Source: Pinus tabuliformis (taxonomy: Eukaryota > Streptophyta > Pinopsida > Pinales > Pinaceae). From it: DNA of 64,000 bases. Location of the stretch: positions 890,120,184-890,184,183 of the forward strand of contig CM062817.1 of assembly GCA_031772625.1 (NCBI GenBank), given 5' to 3'. Positions 12,590-23,894 of this stretch are shown here, piece after piece (the first letter of the stretch is position 1; each line of letters starts with the position of its first letter). The translations under genes were made by a program, and so were the position numbers. Under the pieces are notes generated by a model, which had not been told where the DNA came from, ran no database searches, and saw only the letters and a list, made by a program, of their open reading frames with translations.

Positions 12590-13760
12590 GTATATCCCTT
12601 CATCTCTCCCTTTGATCTCCCTTATGTGACTGGCATATCTTATATTCTTAGCATACCTATGAAAGTACTCTAAATTCCTATCCCCTTTTGAAATCCATAT
12701 AGCCCTTATTTTTAGACACCATTTATGTTCTTCCATTTCCACTATATTATGCTTCTTCCTTTCTAAATCAAGAATTCGCTTCTTTTCATAATCAGAAAGG
12801 ATCCCTTGTTGATTTCTGTTCAAAATACTTGTTATCTTTTCATCCACCTCTCGAATGAAATGAATATTTTGTTCTTGTTTTTGTTTATCCCATTGAGATA
12901 CTGCCCTTTTTATATATTTCATTTTATTGATAAATTTATCCATAAAGGACTGAGATTGAGAATCCACCAAATGTGACCAATTATCCTTTACTAGCTTGTC
13001 AAATTCCTCCACCCCCTACCAACCTTGATTAAATTTCAAAGGGACAAATTTATTTGGTTTGAAGTTCTCAAATTTCAATATAATTGGATGGTGATCAAAG
13101 TGTTGTTCAATTCCCACCCAAGGGAAATAATCTTTAACTTCATTTAAAATATATTTTGAGATCAATAATATGTCAAGCCTCTTGGTTATAGATTCTTCTC
13201 CTTTTCTCCCATTTCTACAAGTAGGAACAAGTTTTATGGGCTCCACATCTACAAGCTCGTACCTTTCAATAAGGTGTTTAAAGAAGCTAGCTAAAGTGTC
13301 CACACTAGCATTCGAATCCCATACTTCTCTGCAAGATAAAGTGAAATTGATATCTCCCCCTAGAATCGTATCATTTCCCTAAATAATTCCTTCCTGATCT
13401 AAAGAATTCCAAAATTGCTCCTTTTCTTGGTAAGGAGCATATATATTGACTAGAGAAATAACCCTTTAAAGATCCATATAGAAGCCATGAATAAAATGAC
13501 CAGCCACACAAATCATTCCTGAAAGGGAACTTGGTCTCAACTATCAACCAGAGCATAAACCCCTAGATAGACCATTTGCATCAATAGTAATAAAGTCCCT
13601 ATCAATAAAAATGAAGCTAAATACTCCACTATTTTAGTTCCTTTGCACATTGTCTCTTAAGAAATAAAAAGTTGGGATTGTAATCCAACAACATTCTCTT
13701 GAGTGCTCTTCTTTTCTAAGGGGCCCCAAACCCTCTTAGATTTAGAGAAATAAGCTTCAT
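12590..13760 (-). pseudogene. LINE ORF2 N-terminus: AP-like endonuclease and linker
   Basis: An ATG at 13760 opens MKLISLNLRGFGAP, the typical first strand of plant L1 endonucleases (consensus MK..SWN.RGLG). Downstream are the conserved N-IYAP region (about 13430-13460), a GGDINF-like strand near 13350, an R-LDI-LIS segment near 13180 and the catalytic-site block FDHHPI near 13090, where the consensus is SDHxPI. A charged linker (13012-12587) leads towards the RT domain. The family nicks target DNA to prime reverse transcription. Several stops and frameshifts interrupt the frame, so no protein can be made from it. Confidence 0.8.
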
Positions 13761-13799
13761 TAGGTAAATTTATTGCCAAGTAGCTCTATGTTAAAATCC

Positions 13800-13995
13800 C
13801 TATAATAATCTCAACATTCTTCAGAATTAGACCCCTTGCATACTTGAGGCTTTTGTTTTGTTCCTCGACCTCTTCTATAGCCATAATTTTGAAACTTGGC
13901 TAGACCTCCTTGAAATTTCACATAGTTACCATTTATACAACCCAATCATTCTTCCCCTCACCTAAATTTAACTCCAAAAAAAAAACTTTCATATA
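13800..13995 (-). pseudogene. LINE ORF1 C-terminal remnant
   Basis: Just upstream of the LINE endonuclease start, the minus strand carries a short Gly/Arg-rich stretch (QNYGYRRGRGTKQKPQ), then a Cys and acidic residues before a stop. This fits the tail of a LINE ORF1 RNA-binding protein, which normally precedes ORF2. Only about 60 codons are readable and no complete zinc knuckle is present, so the assignment depends on position. Confidence 0.45.
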
Positions 13996-14085
13996 CTAAA
14001 TTTCTTAATATTAATATTATTTTTATTAAAGGAATGACACATCTCAAGTAGAAAACAATTATAGATGAAATTGAATATATATATG

Positions 14086-14320
14086 TTATTATTATTATTA
14101 TTTTGTTTTATTTTTGGTGACCCAGAGCCCACCTAACAAATAACTACTAGTAAACTTCTGGGGGTCTACAACGTGTCCTCCTCTCCATAAATTTTTGGGG
14201 GTCTACAGCCTATCCTCCTCTCCATAAATCGGGTCGCAAACAGGGGGATTTGAACTTGGGTCTCTCGAGTTTCAATGATTTCACATATCTCGGATTACCA
14301 ATTGAGCTGCCTCGAGACTA
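14086..14320 (-). mobile_element. tRNA-derived SINE
   Basis: On the minus strand a tRNA-like head (GAGGCAGCTCAATTGGTAAT as A-box region, about 14315-14296) is followed about 45 bases later by a B-box-like GACCCAAGTTCAAATCCCC (about 14260-14240). A body of two ~37-bp repeats comes next (each with GTAGACCCCC, at about 14157-14228), then an A-rich tail ending in AAT trinucleotides (14117-14086). This head-body-simple-tail order is that of a pol III-transcribed plant SINE, which depends on LINE machinery for movement. No convincing target duplication was found, so the ends are approximate. Confidence 0.65.
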
Positions 14321-14374
14321 TTTAAAAATAATTTACTTTCAATTACTTTTTATATTTTTATATAAAGTTGTTAT

Positions 14375-14379
14375 ATAAT
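14375..14379. other. Target site duplication of element B (left), ATAAT
   Basis: Identical to 20025-20029, immediately outside the LTR ends. Confidence 0.88.
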
Positions 14380-16114
14380 TTATCAGGAGCTCAAAATTTG
14401 CCAAAACATCCAAGTTTTCATAATAGGTTCGAACCTAAATGAACGCGTAGATCTCATCATCCTAAATCTGGTGCAACTCGTTTCACGTGAAACAGACACC
14501 GTATGCTCCCAGAAACGCGGTTTGTTCACTTTGTCAAACAAGTAAAAAATTTGCAGGTGCTGACAAGGATGTTGACTCGTCATCCGCACAGCCCAGTCAA
14601 CAAAAGGAATATTATTGTTATATTCCTCTAGTATATTCCTTCAGTATATTCTTAGGAAAATTCTTCAAGCTTGGTGGCTATTGGTCCACATGTTTTTGTT
14701 TGGGCGAATGAGGAGGTGACACGTTGCTAAGCCTGAGGCCGCCACGTGTCCTCTTAGTGGCATATCAAAATTTGTTATAGCGGACAGGGTGGAGATCAGA
14801 CTCAACCCCGCGACCTCCCATACACTAACACAACGGTTTAACAATGCACCAAGCGGATATGACTTAACCTACTATGGTTGCGCCCACTATTTAATGTTGA
14901 TTGCCGCAATGGTTGGGCACTCAAGCGAACTTAACCCCCCCCCCCCCCTCCCCCCATGTGAACACCATAACTACCAACATTAACTATTTAATGTGACCAC
15001 TAACAGTCGCTTCCACCGCCTGACTACCAGACTAAACCACCATCATGTGAACACGCCTTCGTTAAACCAAAAACGTTTAATGTGACTGCTAGAGGGAGGG
15101 GGTCAATGCCGGGGGCTAGCCCTGGGGCGCATGGCCCCCCCCATATGACCAATCTTTTTGTTTTTAGGCCTCTGAGGCAAAATTAACAGTCCTACAAATC
15201 CACCCAAAAATCGGCAAAAATGTCACTCCGTTAGAGCGCATGGCGGGCAAAATTGTAGGATGATGTCAGATTTTTTGCAAATTATAAAGCGAATAGTGGA
15301 GAAACTAGGAGAGGTCATAACTTCTCCAGTTTTCAACCAAATTGAGTGCAAAAAAGAGACTAGGTAGCCATTTTTGGACATTCTTGACTCATTGGAGAAG
15401 GTTTCAGAATCAAAGGAGCACTTCTAGATAGGCTTTTTGCAAATTGAAGTCTTTGGGTGCCATGGTTAGCCATAGTGTTGATTTAGTTTATGGAGGAGTT
15501 TGAATATGGAGATGACCTTGCAGGGGCTTTCCATCCTCGATGTGCTTTCTACAATAGCTATTACATCAGTGTAGTAGATTTTATTCCTCTTTCTCTATGT
15601 GTTTTTGGAGAAGATACTTGTTTATGTACTTCAAGTGAATTGTGGTACTATTGGTGCTCCTTGAAGTTGGAGTATGGGGCCTTGGTACAAGATTCCTTTG
15701 TTTTTTGAAATTTTACATGCTTGACTATAGGTTAACATGTATATGGAGTGATAACTCTTGCAAAGGTTTGATTCTTTGAAGGAGAAAATAACCATTCCAT
15801 TTCAACACTTTATGTACTCTTATTTTCTAAACATTGAGCATAATCAGAAGGGGTCATGCCATTAGAGCTGATCCAAGGAGATGTAGCCCAGGAGGGGTGA
15901 ACTCTTTTAACAATGGATGGTGTATTATTGATTGATTCATGCTTCCATTTGGCATTTTGATTTCATGTTTAAAGTTTTTCATGAAATTGACTTAAGAATA
16001 TACACATAAAAACTCATGCTTTTACTTGTTATTTTGGAGTATGAACCTCAAGCACATTTTTGTATTCTGATGAGGATCTTATTGACAACAAACTAATATT
16101 CCACATTTAGATCA
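14380..16114 (+). repeat. Element B 5' LTR
   Basis: 1735 bp, beginning TTATCAGGAGCTC (one change from TGATCAGGAGCTC) and ending TTTAGATCA. It contains an antisense tRNA-like module (14798-14850), a poly-C run (about 14936-14956) and a conserved GTAGCCCAGGAGGGGTGAAC box (15883-15902). It is collinear with 18291-20024. ORFs inside it are chance frames. Confidence 0.92.
14796..14866 (-). other. tRNA-like module in element B 5' LTR (antisense)
   Basis: The minus strand shows an A-box-like GGTGCATTGTTAAACC (A box at 14840-14850) and, about 42 bases on, a B-box-like GGGTTGAGTCT (14798-14808). It lies about 420-490 bp from the LTR start and opposite to element direction. Both boxes are decayed; the same module is better preserved in the right LTR and in element C. 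Confidence 0.5.
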
Positions 16115-16116
16115 AG

Positions 16117-16131
16117 TTGGTATTAGAGCAC
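16117..16131 (+). other. Element B primer-binding site (tRNA-iMet type)
   Basis: TTGGTATTAGAGCAC starts two bases after the LTR and matches the common plant PBS TGGTATCAGAGC with one change. Confidence 0.8.
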
Positions 16132-16199
16132 TAGTTTGCTTTTTTCAAGGAGGAATTGACTTTTGTTTGCAAGTAAATGTGTTTTGAAGCTCAAGTGAG

Positions 16200-17659
16200 G
16201 AGAAGATTTTGGAAAGGGGAGCAAGATTGTTACAATATCTACCACCAGTTCTACCTCAAGTTGTGGTAGAAGCTTCAAACAAAGAATGTCCCAAGGAGGA
16301 GAACCTACAAGAATCTCAGAGGATGTGAAGGCTTTTAGAAAATTTTCTTAGGCATGGCAAAAATGGTGAAAGTCCTCTATGAAGAGAGGAATACCAAATT
16401 GCAAGGTGAGAGCTCTAGACTTCCAAGAGGAGAATGTTCTCTAAGGGAAGAAGGTAACAAGAATGATGATAAACCACCATCATATCCACAATATTCATGT
16501 TTTTCTACAACTCTTATGCTAGATGTTAGTGTAGAAATTCCCTCAGAGAAGGTAGATGGACAAGTTTGTACCTTTTTTCCACATGATGTGGTGGATGAGG
16601 TTCAATAAACACCAAAATTCAAGGAGTTGAAAGAAGAGAGCCAAAGAGTCCAAGAGGGCACATCTAGAATCAAAAGAGAGTTTGAAAACATCTTTGTATG
16701 TCAATCAAAATATGAGGCAAATGGTAAGAATTTGCATGCTTCTTATTTACATGAAAGTGTTGATGTAAATTCATTTGCAGCCTTTGAAAAACATAGTAAA
16801 GGCATTGGATCCAATCCCTTGACCAAGATGTGTTACAAGGGAGGATGCCTTGGAGTGAACCATCAAGGCATTAAAAATCCAACTGAGGTAAATCAGAGGC
16901 ATAAATATGAAGGATTAGGCTATGTTGCAAAAGAAGAATGGTCTTCTAGCGACAACTCATGGGTATCATGTTCTTTTTCCATAAGAGAGGACATGAGGAG
17001 GCAAGATGTTCAGATTTGCATCCTGAATTGGTACCCGCTTGGTTCCTCAAGAATAAGGAGGACTTGAAGTGCAAAACATCTCCAAAGAGAGATGAATAAG
17101 GTGAAGAAGAAACAAATCTAAGTTCTTCTTGCCATGAAGTTCCTCACGCGAGAAGCGTAAGCCAATGGACAACAACAAGAGGTATAATCGTCTTGTTAAT
17201 TCAAATGCTTTTCATAATGGAAAACAACATGTTTATTTGAATAACTTGTTGAGGAATGTGTTTCCATGCACCTTTTTCCTTTCATCTAACCATTGTGTAG
17301 ATAAGTGCTATAAAATGAAATCAATCATCAAGAAGATGTTTATGTCTAATGGAATTGAAACCAAAAAGAGAAAATCTCATCCAAGGTTAAAGACATGTGA
17401 GCGAAAAGAAGAACAAAAGAACTTTTGCACTCACTGCAATATCAGTGGGCATTGGGTCAATAATTTATGGAAATTGTTTCCACAACTTCAGCCTGACAAG
17501 GGCAAGCAAATTATGCAAGCACCAGAAGAGGAAGCGACAAAAGAAAAAGTGGTGCAAGATCTGACCATCCTTGAACCAACTCCAGAAGAAGAAAAGTTTC
17601 AAATAGAAGGTTCATTTGCCTGGTTAGGTAAGAAATGGGAGGACTATTTGTCCAACTGA
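16200..17659 (+). pseudogene. Element B gag-like coding remnant
   Basis: Open pieces at 16354-16608, 16627-17067 and 17165-17659 follow one another with stops and shifts between them. The first contains MVKVLYEERNTKLQGESSR, closely like the gag N-terminal segment of element C (VRVLYEERNTRMTRESSK). The last contains CTHCNISGHWVNNLWKLFPQ, corresponding to the C knuckle HCSKEGHDEAHCWKLHPE; here the final zinc-binding Cys is Leu. The middle part is charged and has no recognisable domain. Gag proteins form the particle that packages element RNA. No protease or RT follows. Confidence 0.7.
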
Positions 17660-17966
17660 AGTTTGTAAATATTTGTTTTTCACTAGCTGCATATCCCCAT
17701 AGTTGGGAAATTTGTAAAATTAATGTTCATAAACAAATCACTTATATGCAAGAGTGTTTTATTTAGGCATTGTTATGCTAGTTTGGCTTGTTGATAGTCA
17801 ATTTGAATGGAAAATTTAGGAGTCAATTTTATTCCATCTTGTAATATGCATTTCTATTTGTAGTTTAAGAATAATTTTAAAACTATTGTATGAGTAGTTG
17901 CAGCACATTCAATATATTACAAATGTGTTAAGCACTCATGTTATATAAGTATTCACTATGTGAAAC

Positions 17967-18293
17967 TTGTTTTGGTTCATTTTTCAAAGTCTTTTTGGGA
18001 TCTTGTCCTTGATAAGGATTTTGCAGAAGAGCGCCATGGGATTTATTATTGGGAAGGATGTTGTTTTGGATGACCATAGTGACATGGACAAGTCAAGAAC
18101 AACATTGAATTTGAATTCTTTGGTCAGGTTATATTTCAAGTTCAGCTTGAAAATGAGCCAAGACAAGTACAAGTCAAGATACTACAATCATCAATTGGAT
18201 CGAGTTTGGAAAATTGGAGGAACTGTACCTTCAAATGTTGAACTATTGAAAGTGAAATTTTGGGGACCAAAAGTTTTCAGTGGGGAAGAGTGA
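17967..18293 (+). pseudogene. Element B integrase C-terminal remnant
   Basis: The frame holds MSQDKYKSRYYNHQLDRVWKIG followed by VELLKVKFWGPKVF. This resembles the stretch just before and through the GPF module of gypsy integrases (element C: NYKARHDNHHVNHKF ... GKKLKPSHYGPFKI). It suggests the region between gag and the integrase tail was lost by internal deletion. The similarity is short, so the call is moderate. Confidence 0.5.
18279..18290 (+). other. Element B polypurine tract
   Basis: AGTGGGGAAGAG directly abuts the 3' LTR start TGATCAAGAGC; the C element uses AGTGGGGAGGAA. Confidence 0.85.
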
Positions 18294-20024
18294 TCAAGAG
18301 CTCAAAATTTGCCAAAAAATCAAAGTTGTCAGAATGGTTTGGAACCTGAACGACCCTGTAGATCTCGTCGTCCTGAATCCGTCGCAACTCGTTTCATGCG
18401 AAACAGACACCGTATGCTCCCAGAAACGTGATATGTTCACTTTGTCAAACATGTAAAAATTTTGCAGGTGCTGACAGGGATGCTCATTGGGCATCTGTAT
18501 AGCCCAGTCAGCAAAATGAATATTCTTGGTATATTACTATGGTATATTCCTTCAACATATTATTAGGAATGTTCTTCAGGCTCGGTGGCTATTGATCCAC
18601 GTGTTTTTTGTTTGGGTCAATGAGGAGGTGACACGTGGCTAAGCCTGAGGCCGCCACGTGTCCTCCTAGTGGCATATCAAAATTTGTTATGGCAGATAGG
18701 GCAGAGGTCGAGCTCGACCCCACGACCTCCCATACACTAACGCAATGGTTTACCAATGCACCAAGGGGATATGACTTAACCTAATATGGTTGCGCCCACT
18801 ATTTAACATTGATTGCCATAATGGTTGGGGGGTTGGGCGGAATTAACCGCCGCCCCTCACCCCCTCCCATGTGAACACCATAACTGCCAACATTAACTAT
18901 TTAATGTGACCGCTAATGCTCACCAACACCGTCTGACCACCGGACTAAACCGATATCATGTGAACGTGCCTTCGTTAAACCGCAAATGTTTAATGTGACC
19001 GTTGGAGTGACGGGGCCAGCGCTGGGGGCTAGCCCCTATGCTCATGGTCCCCCCATATGACCAATCTTTTGGTTTTTAGGCCTCAGCAGCAAAATTAACA
19101 ATCCTACAAATCCACCCAAAAATCGGCGAAAATGTCGCTCCGTTAGAGCACATGGCGGGCGAAATTGTAAGATGATGTCGGATTTTGTGCAATTTGTAGA
19201 GCGAATAGTGGAGAAACTATGAGAGGTCATAACTTCTCCAGTTTTCAACCAAATTGAGTGCAAAAGAGAGGCTAGGTAGCTATTTTTGGACATTATGGAC
19301 TCATTGGAGCAGGTTCCAGAATCAAATAATCACTTCAAGATAGCCTTTTTTCATATTAAGTCTATGGGTGCCATGGTCAACCAGAGAGTTGATTCAGTTT
19401 ATGGAGGAGTTTGAAGATGGAGATGACCTTGCAAGGGTATTCCAGCCTCCATGTGCTTTCTGCAACCTCTATTACATTAGTGTTGTAGCTTTTATTCCTC
19501 TTTCTCTACGTGTTTTGGATAAGAGACCTTTTTATGTACGTCAAGTGGATTGTGGTATTGTTGATGCTATTTGAAGTTGGAGTATGGGGTCTTGGTACAA
19601 GATGCCTTTGTTTGCTGAAAGTTTGCATGTTTGACTATAGTTTAACATGTATATGGAGTGATAACTCTTGCAAAGGTTTGTTTCTTTGAAGGAGAAACTA
19701 ACCATTTCATTTCAGCACTTTATGTACTCTTCTTTTCTAAACATTGAGCATAATGAGAAGGGGTCATGTCATTAGAGTTGATCCAAGGAGATGTAGCCTA
19801 GGAGGGGTGAACTCCTTTAACAATGGTTGGTGTATTATTGATTGATGCATGCTTCCATTCAGTATTTTGATTTCATGTTTAAAGTTTTTCATGAAATTAA
19901 CTTAAGAAAACACACATAAAAACTCATGCTTTTACTTGTTATTTTGGAGTACAAACCTCAAGCACATTTTTGTATTCTAATGAGGATCTTAGCATCAACA
20001 AACTAATATTCCACATTCAGATTA
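18291..20024 (+). repeat. Element B 3' LTR
   Basis: 1734 bp, starting TGATCAAGAGCTC and ending CATTCAGATTA, followed by TSD ATAAT. It diverges visibly from the left LTR by many substitutions and a few short indels, which points to an old insertion. The conserved GTAGCC(C/T)AGGAGGGGTGAAC box lies at about 19793-19812. Confidence 0.92.
18705..18775 (-). other. tRNA-like module in element B 3' LTR (antisense)
   Basis: The minus strand has A-box-like TTGGTGCATTGGTAAACC (about 18763-18746) and, about 43 bases on, B-box-like GGGTCGAGCTC (18720-18710). Position and orientation relative to the LTR match the left copy. Confidence 0.5.
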
Positions 20025-20029
20025 ATAAT
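20025..20029. other. Target site duplication of element B (right), ATAAT
   Basis: Exact copy of 14375-14379. Confidence 0.88.
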
Positions 20030-20650
20030 TAAGGTGGAAATTGAAGTCTTTTGTTTAGGAGAGAGATTGAAAGTTTTTTTTGTTATTGCCATTTTTTAAT
20101 TTGTTAATGTAAGTAATATTTTTTTATTATTAAATGTAATGTTATGGGACAACATTAGATCACTTAAAATGACATATTAATGATTATTCAAAAAATAAAC
20201 TTTCACTCTTGATAAAAAAAACTAAAATGTGTTTCATTTTGACCTCAAATTATATTTTAATTCCATTAAAAATTGTTTTGTGATTAATTAATTATTACAT
20301 ATATTTTATTAAATTAATTAATTAAATTTATAATACATCCTTTTTTAAGGCTTCACACCAATTCATCACCACACATCTATCTACAATTTTCTAATAAATC
20401 ACATCTATCTATAATATTTTAACAAATTAGGTTCACTATATCACACCACCCATATAAAAAGATAAACTAAATATCTTTATATTAGTATATCAAATATCAT
20501 TGTCATCTTCCAAATTAATCAACACCACATATTAAATATCACTTTCTATTTGACCAGCATGGATCAATCTTAACTCTAGATTTACCAAGCATCTTAAGAT
20601 ATTTGCATCTCAAAAGATTTGATCCCCTTGGGCTTGGGTAGATCTGGAGT
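20030..20650. other. AT-rich non-coding stretch
   Basis: Very AT-rich with short homopolymers and TTAATTAA-type runs. No ORF, RNA gene or element end could be recognised. Confidence 0.6.
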
Positions 20651-20745
20651 TGAGAAGAATCTAGGCTGGTTTAATTCCCACCTTTAAATAGCCTATATTC
20701 CACATGAATACCATGGGCAATACCATGGGTTCTCATAAACTTGGA

Positions 20746-21914
20746 GCTCAAAAACCTAACTTGAACAAGTCAAGTTTACCTCAACTACTCAACAAAAATT
20801 AATAAAAAAATAATAATAACGTAAAAAATGTTTTTAACCTAGAGTTATTTTTATTTTTATTTCAAATTTACTTTAACTACCCAACAAAAACTGATTAAAA
20901 AACAATAACTTAGAATTTTTATTTTAACATAGGATTATTTTTTTTACTCAGTCAAATTTACAAGGTCGCACATTACAACATCTCTTACATATTGGGTTGT
21001 GGAACACTTCTCATGTAGCAATAATAACTTTTTACAAATATATTAAAGACTAATTAACATCACATATCAACTATCACTCTTTAATAGATAATAACAACTT
21101 CTTACAATTATATAAAATATAATGAAAAATAAGATTTACAAATGTTTATTTTCACCAATTTTACCATGGAACCTTATAATGTGTGGTAATCTCCAAATGC
21201 TTACCATTCTCAAATGTGTGAGAGAATTACTTAGGTATAAAACACTTCAATTTACTATTCTATAGACACGCTTTTGTTTGAAGACATATTTTACAAGGTA
21301 ACAAGGAATATACAACATAGTAGTTAGTCCTAAATAATTGAATTTGGTGAAAGAAAAAAGGTTGGTAAGTAAAATCTAAGTTGTAATTTAGGTTTAATTT
21401 TGTTTACTTAATTATATAGAAAAATTTCACATGACACATTGTTTTATTTTTAAATTTAAAAATTGATTTCTAATTAATAAATGATATTGCAAATAGATAT
21501 GTGGAATTTAGTGTGGTAGAGATGTTGTAATGTCATGTTCATGTTTAACATTTTGACTCACTCAAATTACATATAAATAAAACTTAAATTAAATTAAATT
21601 AAATTAATTAATAATTAAAGTAAAATAGTTAATTTAGCATTGGCACTTTTTGGACTCTAGATTTTGAATATAATATTTTAAAATTTACTATTTTTATTTT
21701 AAAATATAACATAACATTTTTATTTTTTTAATAAAATTATTCATTTTTTAGTAGGGCTAAGAGGTTCTCTCGACATGACAAAATAAAATTAAAATTAAAA
21801 TTAAAACATGATGGAGATATGTAACTTATTGTAATGTAATGTAATGTAACATTTTAACTCATGAAAATAAAATAAAAATAACCCTCTAAAAAATAAAAAT
21901 GGCCCATGGTATTA
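20746..21914. other. AT-rich interior of the inverted-repeat element
   Basis: Non-coding, with simple AATTA-type repeats (about 21580-21620), AATTAAA repeats (about 21785-21808) and GTAATGTAAT repeats (about 21830-21850). No gene seen. Confidence 0.6.
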
Positions 21915-21916
21915 AG

Positions 21917-21930
21917 AATCCATGGTATTG
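21917..21930. other. Target site duplication of the A-tailed retroposon (left)
   Basis: AATCCATGGTATTG, identical over 14 bases to 46790-46803, which follows an A-rich tail. That length and position fit LINE-type target-primed insertion. Confidence 0.75.
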
Positions 21931-21954
21931 TCGTGCAAGTCTCTCGGTAGAGAA

Positions 21955-22042
21955 ATACCTCAGCCTAGTCAATTACAATGTTTTAAGTGAAATATGTTAT
22001 ACCTCAGCCTAGTCAATTATAGTGTTTTAAGTGAAATATGTT
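21955..22042 (+). repeat. Tandem duplication, 44-bp unit, two copies
   Basis: ATACCTCAGCCTAGTCAATT with its following 24 bases occurs at 21955 and again at 21999 with one or two changes. Confidence 0.85.
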
Positions 22043-22587
22043 TCTGGTTGGCCTTCGTGTGGGTGTTATCTTGAGGGAGGATTTTATGCAGAAGCATGCA
22101 TGGGGTTCGAGAGGGGAAGGGTCGGGTGACATTTGAACCTTTCAGGCCTCAAGGCCTTGCCTTTGTACTTTGTTCCTTTTCGGGTCCAATGGTGGTCAAC
22201 CTTTTGTGGAGTCTTTGTTTGAAGTGGGGTGTGCCTTTCTTATTTCTGGGTGATATTAGTGGGGCTTGTAGGATCGGGTGGTCTCCACTCTGGTGTTGGG
22301 ATTGTTCGCAGAAGAAGGTGACGATGTTGAGGAAACGGGGATGGGCCAGAGAGGGCATTAGCCCACATGGCTATTCAGGAGAGTGAGCAGGCAGGGTGGA
22401 TGTGCAGCTTGAGGACGAAAGGGAAGGTGCAAAAGTGGAGGGCGAGGTCTCTCATGACCAGGACCAGTCCCCAAGTTGTGTAGAATAGTCATCGTAATTG
22501 GCACTATAGCGGAACAATTGCCTGGTATTTTAGCAAGCCTCGACGTTATCTGCCATTAGAGGTATGATTATCAGAACAAAATTGTTG

Positions 22588-22592
22588 CCTAT
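22588..22592. other. Target site duplication of element C (left), CCTAT
   Basis: Exact match to 46368-46372, directly outside the LTR ends. Confidence 0.9.
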
Positions 22593-23861
22593 TGATCTAT
22601 TGTTGAATGTTAGTTTTGTTGTTCTAATTTCAACTTTAGAATTAAAAAACAATTTCTCATCATTTGCTTCATGTGCATAGGTTTTCTTATGGTGTTTGTG
22701 AATGTAACAAGTAAATTTGTCAAGTTTTATGTCAAATTCATGAGCAAAATAGCATGTAAATAAAGTGTTGAATAGCAGCCAAACAATATACATCAAACCA
22801 TCAAAATGAACACTTAATACAATGTTTTGAATCTTGATGAAGGAGTTCACTCCTCCTGGGCTACATCTCCCTGGACCAGCTTCCATGGCTTGGGCCTCTA
22901 TATTAGCTCAAAATTGAAAAAAGTGTTGTTTACAATGCTCTACTTCTCCTAAAACCTATGTCAATGTGCTCAGAACATCAAAATCATTTAGGAATGACTC
23001 TTTCTGAGCCAAAATTGGTCGAAAATTGCAAAAGTTATGGCCTCTTTAGTTTTCCCTATGAAAACTCCACCAAATCTAAAGAAACTCTAGTTAACCCCGC
23101 CAAAAATTGAGCAATGTCGGATTTGTTGTACCTGCCAAACTGTTGCCAAGTTAATTTGTGCTTAATTAATGGGACAAACATGGTTCAATTAGTATAAAAA
23201 TCCACTTAGCGCATTAAGCACGCAGTTAGCATTAAGCACTAGCGTTTGGTTATGAGGTGTTGGTCACATGTGGAGAGGGCTGGTCCTCTCCTCCCCCAAC
23301 CGCCACATGCTATGACATGACATACAAACTATGCCCATTGTATGTTAAGAAACATTGGTGTGGCATAGTGGTAAGGCTTTGGGTTTGTGTGGGTGAGGTT
23401 GCGGGTTCGACTCCACCAACCTACCAAATAACTTTTTCTTTGTGTGCCAATTCTGATAGGCCCTTGGGGAGGGACACGTAGTGACCTCCGGGCTTGCCAC
23501 ATGTCATCTTCTCATTGGTCCTCCCCCGTCCAATAAAAAACATGCCAACTCATCAAGTTGTCAACCAATCAAAAAGTGCCACTTGGCGTGATCTCACTGG
23601 TTGTTGACCCAAAATTTTGACGTGCACAGTCACTTGCCATGTCAGTAGTACGGACTGTTGATTGGGCAGTGACTGTATTTTTTTCTTGCAAAATTCTTCT
23701 TTTTGGCAAAGCAGACAGAATTCTCTATATTTCTCATATGAACTCCATTTTGAGTGAAACAAGTTGCGTTGGGATCGTATCACTGAGACAGACACATTCA
23801 TTCAATTTTTTAGCGATTCTGAGAAATTTGATTTTTGAGCTAAATATTGATCACCTGATCA
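22593..23861 (-). repeat. Element C 3' LTR
   Basis: 1269 bp. On the element strand it starts TGATCAGGTGATCA and ends CAATAGATCA. It is collinear with 45105-46367 and carries the conserved GTAGCCCAGGAGGAGTGAAC box (plus-strand 22844-22866) and a tRNA-like module on the opposite strand (23358-23420). Confidence 0.93.
23356..23422 (+). other. tRNA-like module in element C 3' LTR (antisense to C)
   Basis: A box TGGCATAGTGGTAAGG from 23361 and a perfect-consensus B box GGTTCGACTCC at 23404-23414, 43 bases apart start to start, in the order expected for an internal pol III promoter. It is not a complete tRNA: no acceptor stem pairing or plausible anticodon arm could be drawn by eye. Confidence 0.6.
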
Positions 23862-23875
23862 TTCCTCCCCACTAG
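23862..23875 (-). other. Element C polypurine tract
   Basis: On the element strand AGTGGGGAGGAA abuts the 3' LTR start TGATCAGG, just after the end of pol. Confidence 0.85.
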
Positions 23876-23894
23876 AAGCCTTTTGGACCCTAAA

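Larger units (their letters stand above)
3490..13995 (-). mobile_element. L1-type LINE, minus strand, interrupted by element A
   Basis: A degenerate plant non-LTR retrotransposon reads from about 13995 down to 9857 and resumes at 3788 down to about 3490. Domains in order are an ORF1 C-terminal remnant, AP-type endonuclease, reverse transcriptase, zf-RVT and RNase H. Element A (3789-9856, with its 5-bp duplication) sits inside the RNase H codons. When A and one TSD copy are removed the frame rejoins as ...VDWANKIF. Many stops and frameshifts show it is long dead. No poly(A) tract was found at the low-coordinate (3') end, so that boundary is uncertain. Confidence 0.85.
14380..20024 (+). mobile_element. 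Element B: non-autonomous LTR retrotransposon
   Basis: LTRs at 14380-16114 and 18291-20024 flank a 2176-bp internal region. A 5-bp TSD (ATAAT) is exact at 14375-14379 and 20025-20029. PBS (TTGGTATTAGAGCAC) and PPT (AGTGGGGAAGAG) are at the expected places. The interior holds gag-like ORFs with a modified zinc knuckle and a scrap resembling the integrase C-terminus, but no protease, RT or RNase H. LTR ends, PBS, PPT and gag motifs match element C, so B looks like a deletion derivative of a C-like autonomous element that would have depended on its enzymes. Confidence 0.92.

Noticed and set aside
23356..23422. Possible functional tRNA gene
   Set aside because: Only A and B boxes fit. Acceptor and anticodon stems do not pair by eye and the sequence is inside an LTR, so it is listed as a tRNA-like module.
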